From the NCBI RefSeq assembly GCF_008831285.2, contig NC_045140.1, forward strand, positions 25,128,131 through 25,192,130: a stretch of 64,000 bases of DNA. The letters run 5' to 3'. The DNA is from Nymphaea colorata. Lineage: Eukaryota > Streptophyta > Magnoliopsida > Nymphaeales > Nymphaeaceae. The notes under the pieces were generated by a model. That model was not told the origin of the DNA. It was given only the letters and a program-made list of their open reading frames with translations, and did no database searches. Shown here piece by piece: positions 32,063-45,594 of the stretch. How positions within the stretch are numbered: the stretch's first letter is position 1; every line of letters begins with the position of its first letter. Both the position numbers and the translations under genes were made by a program.

Positions 32063-32335
32063 TAGGCCTGGGTGTCGGGCCGGCCCGAGACCCCAAACTC
32101 GAGCCCGGGCCTGGCCCGGTTTAAAAGAAAAATTTTTAAATATAAAATAAAGTTTTTAATATAAAATATATTTTTAATAATAAAATATATCATTATTAAA
32201 ACAAAAATAATATTAACTAACATACCAGCCGAATTGGGCCCCGTCGGGCCGACCCGGACTGGGCCGGGCGGGTGATTTATTCTGGCCCAAACCTGGGCCC
32301 GAATGGGCCTGGTACCCCGCCCGATGCCAGCCCTA
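32063..32335. mobile_element. hAT-like MITE, 273 bp, with perfect 8-bp target duplication
   Basis: GTTGTTTG flanks the element on both sides (32055-32062 and 32336-32343). The termini are TAGGCCTGGGTGTCGGGC and, on the opposite strand, TAGGGCTGGCATCGGGC, which pair with one gap and about three mismatches. An 8-bp duplication and TAGGG-type ends are the hallmark of hAT elements. The ends are very GC-rich (GGGCCGG words) and the centre is almost pure A/T, with no coding capacity, so it is non-autonomous. Confidence 0.82.
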
Positions 32336-33264
32336 GTTGTTTGCATGTTTTTAGTGGGTTGAGTGTTTTTCTTCTGTCATGGGATATGCTAGGCCCTATT
32401 TCTTATAACGACCTATTATTCTTTGTATGCATGACCTATGCAAACAAAAGTAAATAAAATTACTTTTACTAAATTTTTTATCTTAGCTTCACCAGTTAGG
32501 TATTTTGTTACGTTGGCATCACATAAACTGAGGTTAGTGCAATTGAGTTCAATGTTGACTTCACGTGCATGACCTATATGAGTTAAACAACACCTAGTGG
32601 TTACACTTGCATCTTGTTCTTCCATATGTAATTCTTTCCTATGTCTACAGTTGGAAATTGATATGTGCAAATGGCATTTTCATTTGACTAAGAATCTGGA
32701 AAAAATTATCAATGAAGTCAGCCGTCAAAGTTTCAGCAGCATTTTGTTAGTTCATTCTGAATGTGGATGTATTTAATTTGAGCTCCTTGTGCGTGTGTTG
32801 TTTGCTTAGTCTTACTTCTCATAATGTTTCAAACTTTTATGGTTCTAGGCTATAACTAAGATCAATCATTACTCAGGTACATGTATTCTTGGTTGCACGG
32901 GCACATGCTGCCACACCAGTTTGCTTCGAAGTTTTAGTGGGTTGCATTATGTTATTATTGTGTCATGGGATACATTATGTTATCACTTAATTCCTATAGC
33001 AACTTTTGAATGGCAACTTATGGAATTCCCTATGAATGGCTTATGCAAATAAAAATTAAGTAAAATTGAACTTTTATGTTACACATTTATGAATGGAAGT
33101 TCTGTTCACATCTTATTTGTTCAATACGTACAATTAGCAAATTATATATGCAAATGGCATATCCAACTTGCTGATGTTCTCATGAACGCAGCAATGTGAA
33201 AATGCAAAGTTTGTCTTACTTGAAGTGCTTCATGAAGTACATACTAAATAGATGTAAGGTGTCC

Positions 33265-33291
33265 TTTTTTTTTTTTTTTTTTTTTTTTTTT
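33265..33291. repeat. 27-bp poly(T) tract
   Basis: An uninterrupted T run, read as A on the minus strand; it could be the tail of an old retroposed sequence, but no body is recognised. Confidence 0.9.
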
Positions 33292-34132
33292 CCAAGCACT
33301 GCCAAACTGTGACCAGGATTCTTGGTCTACACTATTTGGTGGACTAGGAGGGTTGGGTCTATTGTTATTCTCTTTGAACCTGGTTCCTCGTTATGGTCCT
33401 CTATTTTCAAAGCTACTAAAAATGTAATTCATTGCCTCAGGAATCTGAAAGTACTTTAAAGTCTTATCATCAAGTTCCGTTTTGTTCTCTTTATAGACAA
33501 TTAAGGAGTATCTGTTCATTTTTCACTGTTGAGAGTGATCCATATCTGGTTAGTTTTTAGGCATATTTACATGTTTAGTAACATGCAACTTGTTTAGTGA
33601 ATAATTAGATGTACAGTGTGAAGTCACCATCACGAGCTTTGTAAATCAATGACAGTCAACAGACATTACCAGAGAGATGGCTAAGTAACCCAGATTCCTT
33701 GGATCAGTCAGGCAGGAGCAGGAACTAAGGTGAAGTTGCCTGGAAGCATCTCTTGAAAAAGCCAAATAGATGCCCAAAACAGATTCATCAACTTGGTACT
33801 CTCTAAGGAAGTGCATGTTTTGACCAATACCAAAACCCGGTACTTGCTCTTGACATGGTCTTTTTGTTCCTTATGAACAAATCTCAGGCTATACTTGGAG
33901 CACTAGAAGTATGCTCTGGAGAACTATGTCCTGGCTTTCAAAGAATTATTTTGTCTAGAATTTCTAGATTGCTTAAATGACTTTTCTTTGGTTCTGGCAT
34001 TACTTAATGTCCTTGAACTTTTTGTGGACATTTTGAGTTGCTAGATACCAAATGTTTGACATGCTTCTAGATTTGAAATTAGTCTGGCTTGCAGGAGAGC
34101 TCAGAGCAGAAATGCTACTTATACACATTTTG

Positions 34133-34210
34133 ATGGCATAATTTATTTGATAAATTCGTCTTCTAGGGCATATGGCATAATTTATTTGATAAATTCGTCT
34201 TCTTGGGCAT
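34133..34210 (+). repeat. 39-bp tandem duplication
   Basis: Copies at 34133-34171 and 34172-34210 begin ATGGCATAATTTATTTG and differ at one base near the end (TAGGG versus TGGG). Confidence 0.9.
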
Positions 34211-37200
34211 ATGTCATCAATAGAATTCCCAGGTCACTCAGATTAGTGGTCATGTATTGAATAGACTTTAATCCCAATTTATTTGACCCATTATACATAG
34301 TATAAGGATGTGTCCATATGTGGTCATTTTCCCTACATGAGTTGATCCGAGGTCATTTATATAGATAGTGCTATTTTCCATCTGCTGAAGCTTTCGTAAT
34401 TATGCACGTCTATTGACTTCATGGTTTCTCATTTCTGAAGCTGGAGCCATGTGCCATAAGGAGCTTTATTTCAGTCTTGCTAGATGCTCCCCATGTTGGG
34501 ATTAACTTTGTTCTGCAGGAAATTTTTGGAAAGCATTAAAACTGAAACAGGTCCATGAGCTCCAGCTTTTTGTGAGGTACAAAGTATTTCTTCTCCTTGT
34601 ATTAGTGAGAAACACATGATCATAGTAGCGTTCACCTTTTATTATTAAAGCTAAAGATATGCCTTCGGAATTGGGGAAAGTGTAAATAAATCAAACATAG
34701 TTCTGGCAGTGGTAAGAGTCTGAATTTGTGATTGTTAGCACAGTGGAGGATCCACTTCTTTCCTGAAAAAGGTACTTGGAACATCTGGCTTTTTCTGTTC
34801 TTACATTTCTTGATTTCATCATAAGCTGGCAGCATTGCAACTTAAGCTGTATGATATCATTACTGCTAGTATGATAGATTAGCATTTCATTGTCGTACTT
34901 ACTGCTTCCTGCTTTGGAATCATGTGGTCCTTCCTGGTCTTCTGTTTTCATTTTCTGTGTTTAACGTGACCTTCATCGTCAAGCGGCAGAAGGTGAAGTT
35001 TTTATGCTGTCTACTTGAATCAATTGTGAAAATCTTGCTAATTATTGTGCCTATTGTTTGTTGGTCATGAATTTTATCTTTTTCCTGTTTCTGCCAAAGC
35101 AATGCGGTTGGGCCTTTCAGTTATATGACTTCCTTGAACTGAGTGACGCATTCTCTGATTCTTGCACTACATTAATTGGAGCCTTGTGGTTCGTAGACAA
35201 TGCTCTTCTTAGCTGAATCGTTTGCACTTTGCAGACGGCACATGGTATTTCTTGAAAAAGAAGCCATTATTTGTTTCTGAATAAGAAGCCATTATTTGTT
35301 TCAAACCGTGCTATAGAAAACAGAAATTTATTGGGTTGTGAATATAATTATATTTTTAAAAATAAAAAATATTGAAAATAATAAGAAAGAAAAAAATTTA
35401 ACATATTTGGACAATAATAACACCCTTCTATGGGCTGATGAAATGAATCGATTTCTCATTTCCGGATGAATAATCAGCTGATTCAGGGCAAATGGATAAT
35501 GTGTGTGTGTATGTGTCAGTGAGAGAGAGAGAGATTGAGAGTTTTTTTACTTCGAGTCAAAGAAAGTCAGAGACATATCTGTACCTTGTGCTTCTTGCAG
35601 CACTTAGTACAGTAAGGACATGAAAATTCGCCTCAAAAGCCTCCCTTCCACAAAACAGACTGTAAGTAGTGAGTCAAAGGTTGAAACTTTTAAGGTCTGG
35701 ATTTCATTTTGCAACCAGTGGCTGTGTCAGATGGTCCTTCTCTTCAGTCCTTGTACTTGTGATTCTGCTGTTTCGCTCATTTCCTATAGATGCTCAAATT
35801 TAAAGATTGATTCCAGCAGAAAATGGGTGGTGATAATATACTTTTCTCTTTTTCCCGGATCCAGCTTTTGATTTCCAACATCAAAAGCGGGTCTCTTTTC
35901 TTTTGATGGCAAAATAACTTTTTGACTTTTTGCAGTTTTACTCTGCAAGTAATTATCATATTTCTACCTCCCCGGGGACTCAGACACGCACTTGCATTTG
36001 AAATCATATTCATAGGAAAAAGTTTTGACATTCTATGGAAGAATTTTGACATGTTGCTGCACCGGGAAGGCTTATTCTGTGTGTGTTATTTTCTTGCATT
36101 GTAAAGGAAAAAAAAAAAGAGAGAGAACACCTTAGATAGAAAGACTCAGCCAAATTGATCTGTTAAAAAAGTTAGGGTTTCCATTCATGTTGTGATGCAG
36201 TTCAAGGCCTTAAAAACCCTAGAATTAAGAGGATTGGGGAGCTTTCGGGTCTTCTTCAGGTCGTGGGTTGTTAACCTCTTTTTCATTAAAAAAAAAACAA
36301 AACAACAACAACTAGGGTTGCAAATGTGGACTTGTATGAGGTTTTTGTCATTTTCTATTGTACGGGGGCATCTGACTGTGGCCTGAACTCCGGCTTATTT
36401 TGCAGTCTCAAACTTGAACCATTTTTCATCGTCACTTAATTCCGGCGTATTTTAGTCTCAAAACCGAACCATTTTTCATCATCACTGTCGACCTGAAGAA
36501 GCTTCGACTTTCGCCAACTGAAAGGACAAGCAACGGGGGAGAACCGAAAGACATCTTTATCCGAAAGCCTGAGACCACATGTGTCTTGGGTATTAATTTA
36601 TTTAACCGCCGCTTATTGGAAAGAACGTTCACGAATTTGACGGGCTCAAAAAACGCGTGAAAAGAAGCTTCTGGTGTATATCATTGATAACTGAACCAGC
36701 CAACAAATCTCTAAATTAATGCCAATCATATTAATGACTAAATCCAAGCAGATTAATGTCGAAAATATTAAATGATTGTGTGGAGAACAATTAATCTTCC
36801 CATAATTAATGCTTTTGAGGGCCTCGTTCACTTGACTTGCTGTCCTGATAGTCAATCCAAGCTTTTCAAAGTTTAAAAGCGCCACCAATTGGAAAACTTC
36901 TTTTTCACCTCCATGGAAATTACCGAACAAAGTAAAAGTAATATATTAGGGACTGATGATTTATAGGCAAAATAAATGACAACTTGCATTGCTTCCCAGA
37001 AATACCAACCCCTGTATGCTTACCGTTTTCAAAGTTTGCTCTTTTAGTTTAGAATTTTATCACCTTCTTACCTGTTCTTACCTGTTATATCCCTAGAAAG
37101 GAGGCAACGGATGGAGGTCGGAGAAATTACTTAAGGGCCCAATGAACCGAGAATGGTTGGCTCATCTGAAAAAAATTTGACTTGATCCTCAATGAATTAG

Positions 37201-38132
37201 AGCCAATAATGGTTGATTGGTTCATTTGAAAAAATTCGACTTGATCATTGAATTCGAGTATATCTAAACTAGAGGCTTTATGTATATGTATTTGTGGATT
37301 TCTCAGTTCAGATCCTCCAACTAACAGTGGGACTATTTTTATTTTTTATTTTTCATTAGGAGGGCGGAACTATAACTTCAAAATTTTAACAGTGACAAAG
37401 TATAATTTTCAATTTTTTTATATAGGATAAATGATCTTTTCTAAAAGTACATGTAATTTTTTTTTTTGAAAAAATTGATGCAGTGGCCATGGCCCCTACC
37501 GCCTCCTGACTGTGCCTTTGCCTTCATCTCTCATAGAACACTGTATGTGCATTGAGGGGCTGTGATTTGATGAAGCTCAAATTGACTGGAGGATTTCAGT
37601 TTATAATATATATATATATATATTCTTGAATGAAGTTGATCATGTTGGTAAACTCGAGGTGTAAAGCCGATATCGTGAAATCATATCTGTCAACAAGACA
37701 CTGGCCGAATCCGAACCCCTGGCTAGCTCAAGATTCAAGCGTTGAACAAGCACTCAAGAATCAAGCGTTGAACAAGCACTGAAGATTATTGGATGTTGGT
37801 TTAGGACACCTAAGACTTGTCCCCGCAAAGAATGCAGGTACGAAGGGCAACCTTCTCCTCGATGGGGAAAGGGGAAAAGTAGCAATTTAGGCATAAAATA
37901 GGATTTTCATTCAGTACTGGCAGGAAGGCTTTAGTCTCTCTCTATCTCTGTCTCTGCTCCAGGTTTGGGGTTACTGCAAAGTAGCGTGACACCCGCTGCA
38001 CTATCTCTCCGTGCTCTTCTGCTTGGACGATACTTACTGATAAATATTCTCCTTTTGTTTATTGTTAGAGTATTTTGAATGTCATTTCATACACTATTCG
38101 CTTTGCTAAAAGTAAAACAGGTCCCGGTACGC

Positions 38133-38154
38133 ATATATATATATATATATATAT

Positions 38155-38201
<47 letters not shown>
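38133..38201. repeat. compound microsatellite (AT)n then (AG)n
   Basis: About 22 bp of AT (38133-38154) passes directly into about 46 bp of AG (38156-38201), the longest purine dinucleotide tract in the window. Confidence 0.95.
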
Positions 38202-38203
<2 letters not shown>

Positions 38204-40906
38204 CCCGACCTAGCAGCAACATTTGATTCGACTAAAATCGGCAGCTCGCCTAAAATTGAAAAGAAGGAATTTGACCTTTATTTTATATACATTATTAGGT
38301 GGCTGCAATATTTTAAGCAGTAAATGGACAATTCATTAGAATTTGTTTGGACCTATAAGTCATCATTTACTTTAGTTTTCACTTTTCTTGCTCCAACTTC
38401 TTCTTTTGAAATCGTTCATGTGAAATCAAATTTCTAAAATCAACTGGTTCAAACGGATCTAACCCTCTCTAACTGATGAGGCTGGTTTTCTAAGACCCCA
38501 TTCGTTTATGTTAGATGCCGCTGTAAAAAGGACGGAGAATTTGCTGTCAAATGACAAACCTATGGGAAAGGGAGAGAGGTGGACTTTTCCCGTAAAAATG
38601 GCGTGTCGAAGAAAATTAGCAGTACTCATGTAAGCGCCGGAAATATTTTCCAATCTGTTCTGTTGCCTGCGATGCAGGAAAGTTATTATTTTCCTGGCAA
38701 ATGACTAGTTTTGATAGTAAAAAATCCACCTTGTCAGGCAAGCGACGAAGTCTCTTAACTTGACTGCGGTTTTCCTGTTAAGAAAAAGAAAGAAGTTAAA
38801 TAAATTTGCATTTTGCTCAAAATTTTTGGGTCACCAATTACATGGATTTGGATTCTTCATATGAACACAACTCATTGACCAAACTTTATTTTTTGGAGAA
38901 ACCATGACATGATTGTTTGATATGGAGGATCACATCATGATCATCATCCCATACATAAAAATTTTCCAGAGAAGAAGATAAGTACCAATAATTGTCAACC
39001 ATCAGTCAAAAGTCTACTGGCACTGAACTTGTTTTTTTTTAGCAAAAGAAGTTAAAATACTTCAAATAATTAATTATATAATCTACCCTCCTCTCCTTTC
39101 CCTTCCATCAGATTCCATGATCAACCCTTTGTTCATGGACTCTACTGTTTAGGCCAAAATGATGAGCTGACCCATTTGATGTGTAGTGCTTTGGTTCATG
39201 AAGCCAACTAACACAATCGTTCTGATACCCATCTAATTACTTTTGAGTGTCTTCTTTTTTCTTAAATCATGATAAAGAAGACTTTCTTACCAAACCTCAA
39301 TGACAAGCAAAACTTCTTCATATGTCTGACATGGATGCTAACAAGTCAACAACTAAAGAAATGGAGAATTATTGAGGGAGATCTTGACTTTTAGAGTTCA
39401 AACAAGAGACGTGTGCCAGTGACAAAATCTTGTGTTAATTGTATAGTGCTTTAGGTGTTTCAGAGCCAAGTTGAGAACAGCATCAGGAAAAGCCTATAAA
39501 CACTAGGACCATATTATGCTAACCGATGTCAACCCAGAATTTTGTAGATAATGTATTTTAGTCAATAATCATATGGGGGCAGTTCATAAAAGATCACTTC
39601 TTAGTCGTATATATATAGCATTACATAAAATCATACTAATTCCCTTGTTTTAGATTAAAAGCAATAGACGAGTAAATTGCAGGACTGACCTCTCTTGGAG
39701 GTCTTCTAGTGATCAGAACTTGATCTTCATATGGAAATACGAGATCTGGCAATGGAATGCATGTCATTGGACTCTTTTTGCTCTCATTACCTGTTCGAAG
39801 TTTAAAAAAGGATAATGACTGAACTGTAAAATGAAAAAAAAAAAACGAGTTCCTCGATGTGGGCAGGCCAAATTTCTGTTCTTCCTTTTAGATGCGTTTA
39901 TACTTGAAGTTCTTTGGACGATATCTTGTAATTAGTCATCTTTAATACTGCATATTCCGACTGCATGAGAAAATTAATGCATTACTTTGGAAAATCAATC
40001 AATGAAGACTCTGTACATCAACAACCCTCAACTACCCTGCTGCGCAGGTCATGCAAGAATCTAGGAGAGAATTTTGGAGACAAGCAGTTTGGCCCTTTGA
40101 GTTCCTAAAAGAAGGAGAGAAGGTTAGCTATCTAACAAAAGCCACTTCTGTGTTTGAATGTCACTTTCTTGGAAGAAAAGAAAAAAGAAAATCTAGTCTT
40201 GATTTCTCTAAAAACTGGGGAGGCAAGAAGAGAAGAAAAACACAAAAAACTTCTATCAAAGTCCATGTGCTTGTCTTTCTGTTTGTTTTACATAAATACG
40301 CAGAACAAGTAAAGGAGAAAAGGACGCTGTAAAGGAGAAGAAGAAGGATTTGTCAAAACTTTGACAAATTGGTATGTCAAACAAGATGATGTCATGGAAA
40401 CGATACGAACGACCTACCGTCAAAACAGAAGCAAACAATGCAACGCCAGGTGAGCAGTAAATAACTGAACCAATAATTCACGAACTTTTAACTGGTGACA
40501 AATTTAACTTTAGGTTATGAAAAAGCTTTGATGGGCTACACATCATGTTCTTCGTCCTCATCCTAAAACGAACTTTCCACGAAAGCGTTGAAATAATCCT
40601 CCCCCGGCAAAGATGGCGTCCTCTTGGCCCTGCCCTCTGTTCAAGGAAAACTTCCAACTTGTAAAGGAAAAAAATAGAGAACATGTGGCATGATCCGGAT
40701 AGGACTAAAGGAGGGAATAAGTAGCAGACTTTTAAAAAAATGTGATATATGATCATCCAGACGATGTCCAGAGCAAAACATTAATGTCATATTGTAGGTG
40801 GCAGGAAGATGTAGCTGGTTGGCATGATCGAGAAGTTCTTCGAGTTAAGGATGCCAAAAATTTCGCTCAGACACTCGTATATGCATCTCTTCGTGCGATT
40901 TGAAAA

Positions 40907-40915
<9 letters not shown>

Positions 40916-40973
<58 letters not shown>
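40916..40973. repeat. long (AT)n microsatellite
   Basis: About 58 bp of alternating AT preceded by a short (GT)n; the longest AT tract here and probably polymorphic. Confidence 0.95.
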
Positions 40974-40976
<3 letters not shown>

Positions 40977-42769
40977 AGCAGTTGGATTAGAAAATTACAT
41001 TAACCTTTTTCCAGCTGACAAATCATGACCTGTCAAAGGCAAAAATGGACAACTTGATATACCAGGTGCATAGAAAAAAACAAGATAAGATAATCAACGT
41101 ACCAAGCCACCTTCTAAGTAAATGGAATAAGAGTATAAGAGATAAAAGAAATTAATTCAAAATGTTCTATATGGTTTCCTTGTAGGAATTATCTTGGCAA
41201 GTTGAGAGATAGAGACATCAAAATTTACATAGATGCAACTTTGTAAGTGTAGACTACCAGCAAGTTAACTCAATTGAGTTGGTAGTTATAAATCACCAAC
41301 TCCAACTTATATATAGACCTTCAACAAGTTAACTGATTGAATTGTCGCAGTCCTAAGTCCCAGCTCCTTCCAACCCAACTAATAAATAGCAAAAAGATTG
41401 GATGAAAAATAAAATCATAGTAACCGACCCGGTCCATGTCTAATGCAGAGCCAAATTTAAGCAAAAATTTTGTTTGGGGGAGTGGGGAGTGAAAACATGA
41501 TAAATAAATAGCCTTCCGGCATCATTCCACTCTAGATCACAGCTTTCACTTTCGTTTTCACAATGAAGAAAGAAAAGAAAAATCAACTTTATAAAAGGTT
41601 CACGTATATACATTTATCGCCATTGTCCAAAAGCATATGTTCATGTTATGACAGCAAAGGACACACATTGCCCTCCACCTTTAAAACATGATGACATACT
41701 TTCATAAACAATCAAAGCCACTAGAATAAGATTTTCCATGTTGACCTGCTTGAATTGATGCTGAGCGAAAGGAGAACACATAACCTCTTTAGTTGGTAGT
41801 GCCGCTTCCTAGGCAATAATATATAGTGTGCGTGTGCATTATATATATAATACCAATTTCTCTACCAAAAGAATGAGAATAGTTTATCTAGGTCAAACAG
41901 GTGACGCCTAGGGTTGGGATGACTGCTTCACGTCCGTATCGAGCTAGCAACAAGTACTGCCAGGCCTAGCTATATATGAAAAACTTGGTGCTCCTGTATG
42001 GGTGTGGAATATGTCTGGTTTTGGCGTTGAAATTTCAGATCTAAGTCGAGCCACCAACTTCTGATTTAATATTCTGACAAGACGTCAGTAGGCGAACTCT
42101 GGCGCATCTCAGCGGCCTTGGGATTTAAGTCGAAGGAGTCAGATCTTTTTAGGAAATCTAAAACTTATGTTACGAGCGATGTAAATTAAATAAAGAAAAA
42201 AAACCAATAAAAAATAAAAAAATTTGAAAAAAATACTAGGTAATATAAACAGTTCCAAAGTAATTACTACAGTAAAAAAGTACAGATATGTTTGAACGGA
42301 AGAACCACAATATTAGAGCTTAAAACAAGTGTACACCGCTGCACCCTAAAAACAATTCAACCGCTTCAAGCTCAAACTTCAGGTAGAGCTTAAATATTCT
42401 GACCAATGTTATATGATGAATAAAGTAACCAAGAACGTCATCGTTATCACCAAGCTTGGTCGTGGCAATTATTGTCATCTATAAGAAACACACCATAATT
42501 GATGCGTGTGATCCCAAAGCTTTAAAATTTGTACGTATAAGTACGTATATAATTCGAATGCGAATTTCAGCAGAAAATTCATATGAAAGCTACATTTTTG
42601 AACTAGATTCCTTTAATGCAGTCAAGTAAGGTTAAGAAACAAGTGGATCTAAAGCTAAGATTTGGTATGTGGAAAGGGCAGGCTGCATTTCCGGGTTACA
42701 TGAATTTGAATTTGCAAGCAATTAGTATGAAACTTTTCCTTCTGGTGCATGATAACTGAAATGTCCATA

Positions 42770-42949
42770 TCATCGAGCTTATATGACCCGAGCATACATA
42801 ACTCGGGATCCACTCATTTGTTTAAACAGGCAGGCCAGTTTATACGTTTAGTTTCACGACTCGTTTAATGGATACGATGAGCTCGACCCGAGGTCAGACA
42901 ATTCGAGTTAGAATCAACATTTAGTATTTCAACTCGTTGTGCAGTTGTA
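42770..42949. mobile_element. remnant of the TCGAG-rich hAT-like family
   Basis: The right end reads ACTCGTTGTGCAG, matching the 3' end of the intact element at 58622-59063. The interior has ACTCGGGATC, GAGCTCGACCCGAG and GACTCGTTTAA words. No left terminus or target duplication is detectable. Confidence 0.35.
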
Positions 42950-43053
42950 CATGATGCTGTTGGGTATTATCTAGATCTTTGAAATTCTTGTTTCCTTTTT
43001 TATTTCCATGTATCTAAAATATAATGTCATATGCAGATTGCCTTTGCTTCAAA

Positions 43054-43069
43054 ACACACACACACACAT

Positions 43070-43105
<36 letters not shown>
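43054..43105. repeat. compound microsatellite (CA)n then (TA)n
   Basis: About 24 bp of CA with one interruption followed by about 25 bp of TA. Confidence 0.93.
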
Positions 43106-45568
43106 CAAAGAAGGAAATGATTATATTTATCTTCAAAGAAAATCCTTGCCGAGAATTTCCGAAGACAGAGATTCGCTAGTACGTCGGCAGGTCGCGAAGA
43201 CGAAGGAAACCTGACGTCAGTGGCGTTGAAACGCAAGTATTAATGTGGCGGTGGCGTCTTCATATTGGTTGTTAGAGAATTGAATGTACGTCCTGCCACG
43301 ATTGGGAATTCAATATGACCGAGGACAGCGCTTCCTTATCTTCTTTACCTAGTGGACGCAACCCAAGTTTATTCCCGCCTCTAAAGACGCCAACCACAAA
43401 CCTTGGATACTCCTCTCTCTTTAACATCCTTTACGATATATATATATATATATATATAAATATAATGTTCTCAAAATTTAATTGCACCCTTGTTTAACTT
43501 TTTGAATTTGACGACATGAATGTGATCTAGGTCATATTTTATTTTACAGGATTCCACTATTAGATTGAAGGTAAAAAAAAAAAAAAAACTCCAGGGATCT
43601 CTATATTTTCAAGATTAAACAGCCGCCCATACAATATAGCTTGTAGAAGAACCAAATTCTGTGCGTGTACGTTCGTGTTTGTGCCTGTGCATGTGTGGCT
43701 GTGGGCGCCCGTGCAATCCTATTGTTACAAATGAACTTTTGGATGCGAGAAGGAAATGTCGGACTAAGAAACCTAGCATTAACATTATATAGCTTGTGGA
43801 TTTTTTCATTTGGGTTTGGATAGAGAAATACTCATTCCTCTCACAACGCATGCATTGTGTTTGATTATATCCACCATATACATTGTGTCGAACAATCGTG
43901 ATTAGACAGAGGACAAGATGGCCCAAAGATTTCAGCCCATATATATATATATGTGTGTGTCCCTTTAAGTACAAGACTTACAAAAAATCATCTTAGCTGT
44001 TGGTTTTTCAAGATGAAAAGCTGGGAGAAAATTAATGAGAAATCGAACAAATGACATGCTCGTGCCTCCTGCTCAATTTTTTTGAAGGGTGGGGAGGTTG
44101 GAGCAAGAGAGAGAAAAAGAAAAAGAAAGAGAAGTGTATATGCTGATTTTTGTAAATACTTCCGAGGTAGGATCCGTTTACAAATATAAACTTCAACCTA
44201 AATTGATGGATCCGGCCGAAACTACTCCCCTGGATGCCAACAAATCCTGCTATCCAGAGTTCTAAATTGAGAAACTGCTCGGAAGAGCAGCCACTGATAC
44301 ACTCTCATGCTAAAGATTGATGAACTTTCCAACGTTTCTGGATTTTCCTGCCATTCATATGAATTGGACCTCCCACTGAAGAGATAACCTGGGAATTCAT
44401 GAAGCTAGTGGGACTATAAGTTCGACAAGTGTGCACCATGCCTCGTGTGAAAAGGTTAAAGGCTGGCGTAGTCCCCAGTAAACAGTCGGGGCAAAAGGAG
44501 TTTACTTACCAAAAGTATCTTCTGGGTACGAGACTGCTATGCACAAAAGGAGCTCGATCCGGATCCGTAAAAATTACAGAATTTCCGTATTATTTTGGAC
44601 TTTGGTCCCTGTCATGGGACTTTACTAATTAGAAACCAGCCAACTTAGAGAAAATGTTATTCTCTTCTTATTGAATAGTAAGCCAGATTGGGTTGGGCTG
44701 ACGATCTTTTAATCCCCTTTTGAAAATCCTGACAGCCTATAAGCAATTCAATGTCAGAAGCCATACAGCAGAGGGGAACAGTCAACACTGGAAAAGGTTA
44801 AGGAACAAAACAGATGAAGAACAGTTTCTTTCCCCAGTCCAAAATGAAGTACTCAGATAGAGAACTGTGGAGATATAACAACAGAAGCACCACTTTTTTC
44901 TGTTTCTGTTCCAAACGAGATGCATTGAAATTTGAAAGATAGTTGCAAGTGCTGCAAAAATGGTTGTCGGAAAACTTTTTGGGAACGCCAAAATCAATAA
45001 CAGTAGTACCCATATGCTAAAAGCTCAAAACCTGTCTTTCTTCGTTTTGATCCTTTGTTCTCGAAATAAAGGAAAACCATGCATGTGACATGAATTCACT
45101 TGTATGATGTCTGGTCGTTCTTGCACACAAGAGAGAACGTTTTGCTTACTTTGGTTGAGGAGAAACAGTGACGAGATTCGAACTGGTGACAACCTCTCTG
45201 GCTGGTGACGTCGACGAGTTGCCCCTACCAAATGAACAGATTCTATGGCCGAGTCTTTTTCCCCTTTTTCTGTTCCTAGATTGGTGATAATAAAGGGAGA
45301 GCAATTTCTGTCAAGAGAAGGGTAATTTTTGTTGGGCACGGACTCTTAGATGAAGTGATAAGAACAGGAAATAAGGAGGGTGGCTGTCCTCTTTCGTTCG
45401 TCTTCTTCTGCGGAGGTTGATCATAAAGGCTTGGAATGACGTAAAGAAGGAAAAATCGAGGGATGGTGGTGGTGGATGAATGACAAGGGGATTGCCGTCT
45501 AGCCCGAGCTAAGAAGGCAGCTTCCCTGCTGCCCTCCACGGGCATTTTTGTGTCTGTGCGTGTGTGTA

Positions 45569-45594
45569 AGAGAGAGAGAGAGAGAGAGAGAGAG
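45569..45594. repeat. (GA)n microsatellite
   Basis: About 26 bp of alternating AG. A shorter GA run sits at 45709-45720. Confidence 0.93.

Larger units (their letters stand above)
32344..42769. other. 10 kb intergenic region without a recognised gene
   Basis: I found no exon of a known family on either strand. It contains a 27-bp T tract (33265-33291), a 39-bp tandem duplication, a compound AT/GA microsatellite at 38133-38201, a long (AT)n at 40916-40973 and a GGGCGGA-type remnant at about 37360-37515. A TTAGGGTTT telobox at about 36172 and AAACCCTAG at about 36215 could mark an unrecognised transcript, but no coding frame follows. Confidence 0.6.

Noticed and set aside
38075..38323. Frame encoding a long Arg-Glu repeat
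   Set aside because: It is a translation of the (AG)n microsatellite; similar frames at 45550, 6555 and 63224 were rejected for the same reason.
40916..40973. Possible cruciform or replication origin at the long (AT)n
   Set aside because: A plain microsatellite explains it, and no other origin feature is visible.
43615..43974. 119-codon minus-strand frame
   Set aside because: No recognisable domain, a His-rich stretch from CATG-like repeats, and no supporting splice or promoter context.
45170..45240. GATTCGAACTGGTGAC resembling the T-arm of a tRNA
   Set aside because: No matching acceptor, D-arm or anticodon arm can be drawn around it; such words are common in repeat remnants.
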